A DNA stretch of 12,427 nt from a bacterium (GTDB lineage Bacteria; Spirochaetota; UBA4802; UBA5550), in assembly GCA_024224995.1 (NCBI GenBank), contig JAAENB010001050.1, forward strand, positions 1 to 12,427, given 5' to 3'. This document shows positions 6,597-12,427 of this stretch, one piece after another (the stretch's first letter is position 1; the number at the start of each line of letters is the position of its first letter). The position numbers were made by a program, and so were the translations under genes. The notes beneath the pieces are model-generated. The model was not told where the DNA came from. It saw only the letters and a program-made list of their open reading frames with translations, and made no database searches.

Positions 6597-7041
6597 ATCG
6601 AAATTAATCCTGGTGTTTTCAATAATCGGCGGGATCGCGCTTGTAATTCTTCTTGGGTGGATGAGCTGTTCTTATTTATTATCGCAATTTGCTCCTGAAT
6701 TGAATGAAATGGCTGTTAAGACCGACAAAGAAGTTGATGCGTTTTTGACCGCGAAAACCACCTCAGAGGACTGTGTAAATGAAGCTTTTGCGCGATCCGG
6801 GAAGGATTCTTCCTTTTCAAAGCTGGTTGAGCAAAGAATCTTTGCGAAACGCTGCCTGGCGAGCGCAATTCCCGTAAAAGAGACCTGTTCCGGGGTTTAC
6901 TCCGGTGATTCCATGATTGAATCGATTATGTGGGCTGTTGATTATTGCAAGGAAAAAGGACTGACCGGAGACCAGGGCTGCAACAGCATCGCCCAGGAAA
7001 TATTGGAGCATTGTAAGAGGCAGGATCAAGGGACAAGGTAA
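6586..7041 (+). CDS. Small membrane-anchored cysteine-rich protein, paralogue 2
   Basis: A 151-residue protein. The start at 6586 is chosen because AGGAG (6574-6578) lies seven bases upstream; an in-frame ATG at 6565 would add seven residues. A hydrophobic segment spans residues 6-25, ending GWMSC (C28). The outer part has cysteines at 63, 90, 101, 121, 132 and 143, matching paralogue 1 positions 59, 86, 97, 117, 128 and 139. Conserved blocks are TAKTTSEDCVNEA, RCLASAIPVKETCS and GDQGCNSI. The N-terminal third and the stretch between C63 and C90 have diverged and differ slightly in length. The tail KRQDQGTR extends past the paralogue's end. Translation of paralogue 1 ends 70 bp earlier, so both may be on one mRNA. 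Unknown family; probably exported, anchored and disulphide-bonded. Confidence 0.75.
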   Translation: MTKKSKLILVFSIIGGIALVILLGWMSCSYLLSQFAPELNEMAVKTDKEVDAFLTAKTTSEDCVNEAFARSGKDSSFSKLVEQRIFAKRCLASAIPVKETCSGVYSGDSMIESIMWAVDYCKEKGLTGDQGCNSIAQEILEHCKRQDQGTR

Positions 7042-7068
7042 AAGGGGCAAGTGGGGAGTAAACTGCCT

Positions 7069-7773
7069 TTAATTTAAACTCCCTTTGTTGTAGAGGTATT
7101 TTTCTGTTTCCAGGATGGAGAGAAGCAGGCCCTCAGGCTCTTCGTATTCGTCCAGTTCGGTTCCAAAGATGCCGGATACACTGTCCGATTGGGCTGGGAT
7201 CTCTATGACGGTTAAGCCGAAATAAAAAGCCTGAACCCAGACCTGGAGCAGGATTCCGTGAGTGTCATCGGTTAATTCCATGTTTTCCATGGATTTTATA
7301 CGATACCCTTTAATAGAAGAAAGTGGGTCTGTAATGTCAAATTCGGTTATTTCTTTCAGGTCTGCCGCGATATCTTCTGTTATTTTTATATAGTTTTCCG
7401 GAATCTCTTTATAATGATAATTTTCCAGGACCCTGCTTGAGGTCACTATATCATACCCATAGGCCAGGTTCTCGAAAATAGGGGGAAGCTCTTTGGAAAA
7501 GTCATCACTTTCGGGATCGAGAGTTATCATACAGTCATATCCCATATCCCTTGCGTATTCATACCCGTTAATAAAAACAGCTCCATAGCCAAGTTCCATA
7601 TCACGCTTAATGCATTGTATCCATGGCTCCTTTTCAAGCTGCTCAGATGTATTATCTGTTGAGGCATCATCAATAATCAGCAGATCCGCACCTTTTGGTG
7701 GTGCATAATGACTGAGCGATTCAATTAAAAATTGTATTTTGTTGTGCAGGGGTATTATTATTAAAGTTTTCAT
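7069..7773 (-). CDS. Family 2 glycosyltransferase-like protein
   Basis: A 234-residue protein with a GT-A fold signature. The N-terminus MKTLIIIPLHNK (1-12) is the usual first strand, IIDDASTDNTSEQL (33-46) carries the nucleotide-binding DD-x-STD motif, and LGYGAVFINGYEYA (61-74) is the expected helix. MITLDPESDD (82-91) occupies the DxD position, and DPLSSIKGYRI (149-159) resembles the D..SGfR segment of dolichol-phosphate-mannose synthase-like enzymes. Such enzymes move a sugar from a nucleotide donor to a lipid or polysaccharide acceptor at the cytoplasmic face. There is no transmembrane segment, and at 234 residues it is compact, with an acidic C-terminus (ELDEYEEPEG). Acceptor and donor are unknown. 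It converges with paralogue 2 (27-bp gap) and diverges from the FG-GAP gene. A broken piece of the same gene lies at 9757-9867. Confidence 0.85.
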   Translation of the reverse strand: MKTLIIIPLHNKIQFLIESLSHYAPPKGADLLIIDDASTDNTSEQLEKEPWIQCIKRDMELGYGAVFINGYEYARDMGYDCMITLDPESDDFSKELPPIFENLAYGYDIVTSSRVLENYHYKEIPENYIKITEDIAADLKEITEFDITDPLSSIKGYRIKSMENMELTDDTHGILLQVWVQAFYFGLTVIEIPAQSDSVSGIFGTELDEYEEPEGLLLSILETEKYLYNKGSLN

Positions 7774-7825
7774 TGGAACAGGTTGGAGAAACCGGTAATT
7801 TTTGTCAATTATTTAGTTTTTTTGA
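7312..7825. repeat. Source segments of the partial glycosyltransferase duplication
   Basis: Two blocks in this span recur downstream in the same orientation: 7312-7356 (45 bp, identical to 9757-9801) and 7758-7825 (68 bp, matching 9800-9867 with a few differences just outside the start codon). The 401-403 bp between them are missing from the downstream copy. Confidence 0.9.
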
Positions 7826-7843
7826 ATTAGTCTGCACCAAAAA

Positions 7844-7872
7844 TTGACGATTTGCGGTCCAATCAGTATATT
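7844..7872 (+). promoter_or_regulatory. Sigma70-type promoter of the FG-GAP lipoprotein gene
   Basis: TTGACG (7844-7849), a 17-nt spacer and TATATT (7867-7872) are each one mismatch from consensus. This would give a leader of roughly 80 nt before ATG 7960, where AGGAG (7947-7951) sits eight bases upstream of the start. It points away from the glycosyltransferase gene. Confidence 0.65.
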
Positions 7873-7959
7873 GGTATACAAGAACTATTATTCACGCCGT
7901 GTCGCCCCCGTCATTTCGGCTCCTTATAAAAAACAACACCTATACCAGGAGAAATACTT

Positions 7960-9678
7960 ATGAGAAAATATTTTTGTATTCAGACACTCTTTTTTGGGCT
8001 CACTCTTCTAATTGCAGCCCTGAGCCCCCTTCTTACGGGCTGCGGCTCCGGTTTCAGCGGAGACTCTCTCACTTCCCCGGTGATCAATTCTTTTAATGCC
8101 GAAACCAAAACCCTGTTTTTGGACCGGAATATTTTATCCACGAAACTGGAAGTTGACGCTTCCGATGACGGCAGCATCAGATCATTCTCGTTTGAAATCG
8201 TTTCCGATCCCACGGGCGGGTCTCTTTCGGGCAATGATACGGCCCTGGGCAAGATCTATACTACGGGCGGTTCAAGCACCGGTGTGGTAAAGATCAAAGT
8301 TACCGTTACGGATAACGACGGTACCAGCTCTGAGCAGGAGTTATCTATTACCGTTACGAAATCGATCTACCGGATAAATGACACGGAAGGGGGCTTTTCC
8401 GGCTCCCTGGATGACTCGGACTGCTTTGGCTTTTCTTCCGATAATATCGGTGACCTGGACGGGGATGGCGTTATTGACATTGCCGTGAGTGCCTATCTTG
8501 ATAATGACGGGGGTACCGACACCGGCGCGGTCTATATACTTTTTTTGAATAAAGACGGTTCCGTGAAAAAAGACCAAAAAATCAGCAGTGAAAAAGGAAA
8601 TTTTTCCGGTACTCTTGACGCAGAAGACCGCTTTGGTATCTCCGTTGCGGGCATTGGTGACCTGGATGGAGATGGCGTTGTAGATATTGCTGTTGGCGCC
8701 GATCGTGATGATGACGGAAGCACAAACACCGGCGCGGTCTGGATCCTTTTCCTGAATGCCGACGGTACGGTAAAATCTCATCAAAAAATAAGCGCCACTG
8801 AAGGGGGCAGCCCCTCGGGCGGTTTACCCGAATGGGAAGCAGGCAACAGCTTTGGTAGTTCCGTTGAGGGGCTTGGTGATCATGACGGTGACGGCATTCC
8901 CGACCTTGCTGTTGGTGCTCACCTTGAAAACAATGGCAATAGCAATGAGGGTGCTGTTTTTATCCTTTTTTTAAACCGTAACGGTACCATCAAGAACCAT
9001 TATAAAATCATTGATACAAGCCCTAATCTAATCCTCTCCCTTGAAGGTGGAGATTATTTCGGTAATTCCGTTGCTTCGCTGGGCGATCTTAACAATGACG
9101 GTATCGGCGATATTGCCGTGGGTGCCTTCGGCGACAATAACAGCGGGCCCGACGGAATTGGTGACGCCGATGCCGGTGCTGTTTACATCATTTTTCTTAA
9201 TTCCGACGGCTCCGTTAAAGATGTCACGGGGTCCGGTGTTGGGTACCAGGTAATGACCCAGGGAAATAACATCATCGGTAGTCTTCTTTCCCCTTCCGAT
9301 TCTTTTGGTGTTGCTGTTGAAAATATCGGCGATATTGACGGTGACGGGGTTGTTGACCTGGCCGTTGGTGTTGAAGGTGACGACGACGGCCTGCCCAACT
9401 CGGGCTCGGTTTATATCTTTTTTATGAACTCCGACGGTACCATGAAAAGTTTTCAGAAAATCTGCAATGACAGCGGGAATTTCAGCAACAGCTCCGACAA
9501 TCACACGATCTCGGCTCTGGAGTTCTTCGGCCGGTCCATTCTTTCCCTGGGTGATCTTGACGGTGACGGGGTTGAAGATATTGGCGTGGGCGCCTATAAC
9601 TTCGATAATGGGAACACGGACTCAGGTACCCTGTGGATGCTGCACCTGAAGTCTGACGGGTCTATTGTTTCGAATTAG
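7960..9678 (+). CDS. Surface/periplasmic lipoprotein with six FG-GAP (integrin-alpha-like) repeats
   Basis: A 572-residue protein. The signal peptide ends in a lipobox, LLTGC, with the lipidated cysteine at C28. Residues 39-134 look like one Ig/cadherin-like beta domain (VINSFN...VKIKVTVTDNDGTSSEQELSITVTK). Six repeats of about 70-80 residues follow. Each has an FG motif, a calcium-loop block of the form GDLDGDGVxDIAVGA (starting at residues 164, 233, 306, 375, 457 and 531), and a strand GAVYILFLNxDGSVK. DxDxDGxxD loops bind Ca2+, and the repeats form blades of a beta-propeller, as in integrin alpha chains. Repeat 3 reads GDHDGDGIPD and repeat 4 GDLNNDGIGD; the loops stay plausible. The last repeat ends at the C-terminus, and no seventh blade is seen. 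Binding or adhesion at the cell surface is inferred. It has its own promoter and terminator, and its DNA looks more GC-rich than its neighbours. Confidence 0.9.
   Translation: MRKYFCIQTLFFGLTLLIAALSPLLTGCGSGFSGDSLTSPVINSFNAETKTLFLDRNILSTKLEVDASDDGSIRSFSFEIVSDPTGGSLSGNDTALGKIYTTGGSSTGVVKIKVTVTDNDGTSSEQELSITVTKSIYRINDTEGGFSGSLDDSDCFGFSSDNIGDLDGDGVIDIAVSAYLDNDGGTDTGAVYILFLNKDGSVKKDQKISSEKGNFSGTLDAEDRFGISVAGIGDLDGDGVVDIAVGADRDDDGSTNTGAVWILFLNADGTVKSHQKISATEGGSPSGGLPEWEAGNSFGSSVEGLGDHDGDGIPDLAVGAHLENNGNSNEGAVFILFLNRNGTIKNHYKIIDTSPNLILSLEGGDYFGNSVASLGDLNNDGIGDIAVGAFGDNNSGPDGIGDADAGAVYIIFLNSDGSVKDVTGSGVGYQVMTQGNNIIGSLLSPSDSFGVAVENIGDIDGDGVVDLAVGVEGDDDGLPNSGSVYIFFMNSDGTMKSFQKICNDSGNFSNSSDNHTISALEFFGRSILSLGDLDGDGVEDIGVGAYNFDNGNTDSGTLWMLHLKSDGSIVSN
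8362..9675 (+). repeat. Six in-frame FG-GAP repeat units
   Basis: The units cover protein residues about 135-205, 206-274, 275-347, 348-422, 430-498 and 499-572. The DNA repeats the GGTGA(C/T)CTGGACGG-like calcium-loop coding sequence with synonymous differences. The units are therefore old enough to have diverged and are not a recent tandem expansion. Confidence 0.8.
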
Positions 9679-9698
9679 CTCCTATAAAATTCTCCATT

Positions 9699-9745
9699 GT
9701 AACCGGCTCTCTTTTTTAGAAAGGGGCCGGTTACGTTTGATTTTT
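9699..9745 (+). terminator. Rho-independent terminator of the FG-GAP gene
   Basis: The perfect 9-bp arms GTAACCGGC (9699-9707) and GCCGGTTAC (9726-9734) can extend inward with wobble pairs around a T/A-rich loop. They are followed by GTTTGATTTTT and another five T at 9751. The hairpin starts 21 bp after the FG-GAP stop codon. Confidence 0.8.
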
Positions 9746-9756
9746 GGCTCTTTTTA

Positions 9757-9867
9757 AATAGAAGAAAGTGGGTCTGTAATGTCAAATTCGGTTATTTCTT
9801 TATTAAAGTTTTCATTGGAACAGGTTGGAGAAACCGGTTTTTGTTGTCAATTATTTAGTTTTTTTGA
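9757..9867 (-). pseudogene. Collapsed remnant of the glycosyltransferase gene 5' end
   Basis: Bases 9757-9801 equal 7312-7356 (glycosyltransferase codons for about residues 140-154). Bases 9800-9867 match 7758-7825 (the gene's first four to five codons plus about 52 bp of upstream DNA). The join lost 403 bp, with a two-base TT overlap. Because 403 is not a multiple of three, the fused frame from ATG 9815 reads MKTLIKK and stops. The orientation is the same as the intact gene. The upstream part differs from the original at a few bases after ACCGGT, so the copy is not brand new. It cannot encode an enzyme; whether its promoter region is still used is unknown. Confidence 0.85.
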
Positions 9868-9884
9868 TACAGCAAAAGACTTGA

Positions 9885-9962
9885 CAACAAAATAATTTAG
9901 AATATCTGAGAAGAGCAAGAGAAATCGAAGAAGAATTCTATCAAGAAAAATTTCGAGGGTAA
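9885..9962 (+). pseudogene. Possible 3' tail of a lost gene (26 codons without a start)
   Basis: Between a TGA at 9882-9884 and the TAA at 9960-9962 runs an open frame, QQNNLEYLRRAREIEEEFYQEKFRG, that looks like a real charged helix but has no ATG, GTG or TTG. Its stop lies three bases before the next start codon, the spacing of a coupled operon. It begins only 17 bp past the glycosyltransferase remnant, so the 5' part of a gene may have been lost in the same rearrangement. Chance composition is a serious alternative. Confidence 0.25.
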
Positions 9963-9965
9963 AAG

Positions 9966-10169
9966 ATGAAAGATGACAGTTTAGCTCAAAGCATATTAAA
10001 CCTTTATAAAACAGTTAAAGATGACAGTAATGCTACCTTTGCAACTATTGGACATAATTTTTCTAATTCAAAAATTTACGAACCATTAGTTCATACATCA
10101 AAACTCTTTGGCAAAGTACCAACAAACAGGCACATTTTAGAAGACCAACTAGAAGAGTATCCATTTTAA
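9966..10169 (+). CDS. Small hypothetical protein (67 residues), first gene of an AT-rich pair
   Basis: I do not recognise this protein. The start is supported by GAGGG (9955-9959) six bases upstream. The sequence is polar with no signal peptide or membrane segment. The second half (GHNFSNSKIYEPLVHTSKLFGKVPTNRHILEDQLEEYPF) has mixed basic and acidic stretches and an acidic-aromatic end. The stop is 14 bp before the next gene, which has its own AAGG site, so the two are probably one operon. Size and position would allow an antitoxin-like or regulatory partner of the following protein, but nothing in the residues shows that. Alternatively it is a fragment of a longer protein. A TTGACA at 9881-9886 may be a -35 box, but no convincing -10 box follows. 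Confidence 0.5.
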   Translation: MKDDSLAQSILNLYKTVKDDSNATFATIGHNFSNSKIYEPLVHTSKLFGKVPTNRHILEDQLEEYPF

Positions 10170-10183
10170 TAAGGTTAGAAATT

Positions 10184-10696
10184 ATGCCGGAAGTAGATGA
10201 TATTATCAATGAAACTGCACAAGAAATAGATGATTATGTCTCTTATACTTCTGCATTAGAAATGATCGCAAAAGAGTTCAATCTTCCCTTTAATGCATCT
10301 CCTTTATATAACTTTAGAGACGCATTAAACCACTATAAAAGTTTATATGAAAATAGTGATAATATTGACAAAGTCAAAATTGAGGAAAACTCAATTTATG
10401 AACATCTATTTCGTGGTTTGAAAGATATAATTATATACATAACAATTAGTTTAAAATTCAAACTGCAATTTTATTCAAATGATGTCATCACCTTTGATAG
10501 TTTTTCAAAAAAAAATGAGTATAGAAAATTAATTCACAAATTAAAAAATATAGAGTTGGATATACGGGCAAATTCCGAATCAATGTGCCTGCGGACTCTT
10601 GCACCATTTATTGACAGATTGAATGAAACAATTGAAGATATTAAAGCAACTCTTCAATCAGATAATGCAATTTATATATTGAACAAAAGAATATAA
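10184..10696 (+). CDS. Hypothetical helical protein with an RxxxxH motif, HEPN-like at most
   Basis: A 170-residue protein, probably all-helical and cytosolic. AAGG (10171-10174) lies nine bases before ATG 10184. The segment YNFRDALNHYKSLYE (42-56) contains R45-x4-H50, the spacing of the catalytic motif of HEPN ribonucleases, and it sits in a predicted amphipathic helix. A second charged helix, EENSIYEHLFRGLKDIIIYI (67-86), follows, then a Lys-rich middle and RTLAPFIDRLNETIEDIKATL (137-157). Overall family membership is not established: a single short motif is weak evidence, and HEPN domains vary widely. The DNA is visibly more AT-rich than the flanking FG-GAP and lipoprotein genes, with many AAA, ATA and TTA codons, which suggests acquisition from elsewhere. 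With the 67-residue gene upstream it may form a two-gene cassette. Confidence 0.65.
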   Translation: MPEVDDIINETAQEIDDYVSYTSALEMIAKEFNLPFNASPLYNFRDALNHYKSLYENSDNIDKVKIEENSIYEHLFRGLKDIIIYITISLKFKLQFYSNDVITFDSFSKKNEYRKLIHKLKNIELDIRANSESMCLRTLAPFIDRLNETIEDIKATLQSDNAIYILNKRI

Positions 10697-10898
10697 GCAA
10701 AAACTCACCTACTCCACTCCAACCTGATGTATCACATTACCAAATAAAGTTAAACTTTTTTCCATTTTTACTGCCGAACTTTTAAACAGGGAAGTATACG
10801 GAGAAAAGAGAAGAAAAACAATACAAACAGGTAAACAATGTTTCCTTTTGTGAATTAAAATTTTTTTCTCAAAATATGTTCGTTTTTTTAAAATTAAT

Positions 10899-10927
10899 TT
10901 GCCTTCCCAGGAAAAATTATGTATATT
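10899..10927 (+). promoter_or_regulatory. Candidate sigma70 promoter upstream of the palindrome
   Basis: TTGCCT (10899-10904), a 17-nt spacer and TATATT (10922-10927) match consensus at 4 and 5 of 6 positions. Transcription would begin near 10935 and enter the palindrome at 10964. The next gene start is about 330 bp away, so its link to the lipoprotein gene is uncertain. Confidence 0.35.
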
Positions 10928-10963
10928 TAAACAGTGGCCTGTTATTGAATAGTAAGAAAATGT

Positions 10964-10981
10964 ACAAAATTCGAATTTTGT
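10964..10981. repeat. Perfect 18-bp palindrome, possible operator
   Basis: ACAAAATTCGAATTTTGT is its own reverse complement, centred on the CG at 10972-10973. It follows the candidate promoter by about 36 bp and precedes a very AT-rich run. Dimeric repressors often bind such sites, but the AT-rich setting raises the chance of coincidence. Confidence 0.4.
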
Positions 10982-11263
10982 TTATATAAATATAAAATGA
11001 CAAACAAATCCGAAGCCCCTTTCTAACCTTTCAAAAACATCTCCACACTCAAACCCATCCGGACGGTATGTGCTGCTAAATAGAGGTTGCGGTACAAAAA
11101 AATGCATACCTGGCTGGGAAAACCAATATATAAAAAAAGAAATTGGTTTACTATGTTTTTGTAACTCTGTGCAGAGAGAGTGCCCCCCACCTGTCGACAC
11201 AGAAAGAGAAAAAGACATACCTATTAAAGGTCATAAAGTAGGAGTACTTTAAAGGAGGAGTCG

Positions 11264-12427
11264 ATGTTCAGGTTAATGAATAGACTGTTTGTTATTTTTG
11301 CGTGTGTGGGGATTTTAATCTCCGGTTTTTCCGGCTGCAGCCAGGAAGAAGTTTACAAGTTCCAGAGTCACGACAACCGTAGTTTTAAATTATGGGAAAT
11401 ATTTGATGAAACTCCGGCTATTAAGTCGATGTTTTCAACACTTGACCCGGGGGAGTTTAATGATAAACTCGACGAGCTCATCAGCTCCGACCCTGCCTTA
11501 ATGGTTGATGTGTTACGAGCCCTTTCCGAAACCGCCTATGGCGATGATCCTGCCTTTCCGCAAGCTATTGAAGACCTTGCCGAGAGTTTAACCACTTTTA
11601 ACAATGTATACACCGACAAAGAGGATGAACTGAACAGCACTATCGACGTTGTTGAGAACGTTCTGGATATTGATCCCGCGGTTATGACCGGTGGGGTAGA
11701 CTCTATAACCGATCTTCTTAAGGCCCTGCAAAATACCGACCAGACTTATTCCTGGGATCTTTTCAGCCCCGGGCAGGAGTTTGATGATGTTGGTACGAAT
11801 GGTATTGCCCGCTTAATTGACAGTCTTGATTTTGTTCATGAACTCTACGACGGCGAATCCATGACCAATACTACTGAGTTTGTTCAAAACTTTCTTCAGG
11901 CCATACAGGACGATAATGTTGATGTTGAAGCCCGGATTACGGAAATTATTGAATATCTCGAAAAACCCGGTACTGAATTTGACAGTGTTGAGGCTACTGA
12001 AAAAGAGGTTGCCGACTGGATGGGTGGCGACTCCAACAAAGTTGCTATCACCAATTTTCTTATGGGGGAATTCGACACTGAAGTGGCCGATTACATTGGT
12101 ATCTACCCCATGATAAAGTCTCCGGTTCTGAGCGCTGCGGTGCTCCCTGACAATTTCGATAATCTTCAGCTTCCTTCATATATAACGACCGAAGACGATT
12201 ATAAGAATTTTATTAAACGAGGCCGCTGGCTTCTCGATGCCACTACTCAGCTTCTTTCGGCTTCTCCGAAATCGCTCTCCGCGAAGTATGATACGCTCGC
12301 TCCTTCTACCGATGATACGCATATTTTAAAATCATTTTTCTCGTCTCTGAATAATGACATGGTTTATTATGATGATTTTGAAACATTAAAACTTTTTGAT
12401 TATGACAATAACGAGCTGCTCAAGTGG
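11264..12427 (+). CDS. Large lipoprotein of unknown function, 3' end beyond the window
   Basis: The frame is open from ATG 11264 to the last base (388 codons, no stop). AAAGGAGGAG (11251-11260) lies three bases before the start, a very strong ribosome binding site. The signal peptide MFRLMNRLFVIFACVGILISGFSGC ends at a lipobox-like FSGC (C25), followed by S-Q-E-E, so the mature protein should be lipid-anchored. The rest has no motif I know. It is rich in Asp, Glu, Thr and Ser and mostly helical in look, with repeated stretches of the type ITDLLKALQ, ARLIDSLDFVHEL and TEFVQNFLQAIQ, suggesting a helical-repeat fold. Aromatic residues are more frequent towards the visible end (NNDMVYYDDFETLKLFDYDNNEL). 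Base use resembles the FG-GAP gene, unlike the AT-rich pair upstream. Full length and function are not visible. Confidence 0.85.
   Translation, partial: MFRLMNRLFVIFACVGILISGFSGCSQEEVYKFQSHDNRSFKLWEIFDETPAIKSMFSTLDPGEFNDKLDELISSDPALMVDVLRALSETAYGDDPAFPQAIEDLAESLTTFNNVYTDKEDELNSTIDVVENVLDIDPAVMTGGVDSITDLLKALQNTDQTYSWDLFSPGQEFDDVGTNGIARLIDSLDFVHELYDGESMTNTTEFVQNFLQAIQDDNVDVEARITEIIEYLEKPGTEFDSVEATEKEVADWMGGDSNKVAITNFLMGEFDTEVADYIGIYPMIKSPVLSAAVLPDNFDNLQLPSYITTEDDYKNFIKRGRWLLDATTQLLSASPKSLSAKYDTLAPSTDDTHILKSFFSSLNNDMVYYDDFETLKLFDYDNNELLKW

Larger units (their letters stand above)
10697..11263. other. 567-bp AT-rich intergenic region with no convincing gene
   Basis: Both strands hold only short frames without a Shine-Dalgarno site. 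Visible structure includes a sigma70-like promoter (10899-10927), an 18-bp palindrome (10964-10981), and an inverted repeat AAACCAAT/ATTGGTTT (11120-11127, 11142-11149) around a 14-nt A-rich loop. A perfect AAAGGAGGAG at 11251-11260 serves the lipoprotein gene. A long structured leader of that gene, or a scar from an insertion or deletion, are both possible. Confidence 0.6.

Noticed and set aside
7054..7083. GGGAGT/ACTCCC inverted repeat in the gap between paralogue 2 and the glycosyltransferase gene as a bidirectional terminator
   Set aside because: Only six base pairs with an 18-nt loop and no T-tract on either side.
8341..8784. Minus-strand frames of 147 codons here and 158 codons at 9028-9504
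   Set aside because: They are antisense to the FG-GAP repeats. Their repetitive product (for example NVNNAIPVQVTDI) mirrors the repeated calcium-loop codons and is a shadow.
8449..9588. Regularly spaced similar DNA segments that could suggest a CRISPR or tandem DNA repeat
   Set aside because: The spacing is over 200 bp, the frame is kept throughout, and the similarity is explained by FG-GAP protein repeats.
9881..9909. Perfect TTGACA as the -35 box of a promoter for the AT-rich gene pair
   Set aside because: At 16-18 nt spacing no hexamer resembles TATAAT (best is TATCTG), so it is mentioned only in the gene entry.
11070..11252. GTG-initiated 60-codon cysteine-containing frame before the lipoprotein gene, and a 78-codon minus frame at 10982-11218
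   Set aside because: They oppose each other, neither has a ribosome binding site, and neither product has a recognisable pattern. The five cysteines in the plus frame are mildly curious but not enough.

Overview
The window looks like ordinary chromosomal DNA from a diderm (Gram-negative type) bacterium. Two gene products carry lipoprotein-type signal peptides (starts at 7960 and 11264), two carry Sec-type signals, and several recognisable promoters are sigma70-like. The lineage cannot be fixed from the sequence. Spirochaete-like or deltaproteobacterium-like genomes would fit, but that is a guess. There are no rRNA or tRNA genes, no transposase and no CRISPR array.

Layout. 1-1170 (+): the 3' part of a flavodoxin-fold/FMN-reductase-like gene, overlapped by a gene for a single-HKD phospholipase-D-like protein. 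1182-5920 (-): a four-gene block. In transcription order it holds a tandem AAA+ ATPase resembling the ATPase of extracellular contractile injection systems (Afp15/PVC15 type), an acidic coiled-coil protein of unknown family, a secreted TPR protein and a secreted von Willebrand A (vWA) protein. The last two overlap by 4 bp and have their own strong promoter. 6001-7041 (+): a tandem duplication of a small membrane-anchored protein with six conserved cysteines. 7069-7773 (-): a family 2 glycosyltransferase-like gene. 7844-9745 (+): a self-contained unit of promoter, lipoprotein with six FG-GAP/calcium-loop repeats, and terminator. 9757-9867: a collapsed partial copy of the glycosyltransferase 5' region in direct orientation, so the FG-GAP unit sits between an intact gene and its remnant. 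9885-10696 (+): an AT-rich pair of small unknown genes, the second with an RxxxxH motif reminiscent of HEPN proteins, preceded by what may be the tail of a lost gene. 10697-11263: noncoding, with a perfect 18-bp palindrome. 11264 to the right edge (+): a long unknown lipoprotein gene that runs out of the window.

How the genes may work together: the minus-strand block pairs an intracellular remodelling ATPase and a cytosolic acidic partner with an exported TPR/vWA pair, but no sheath, tube or baseplate gene of an injection system is visible. Whether the four form one system is inference. The region from 6000 to the right edge looks like accessory DNA shaped by local duplication and deletion: duplicated small genes, a duplicated and deleted glycosyltransferase end, and an AT-rich cassette at the duplication edge.
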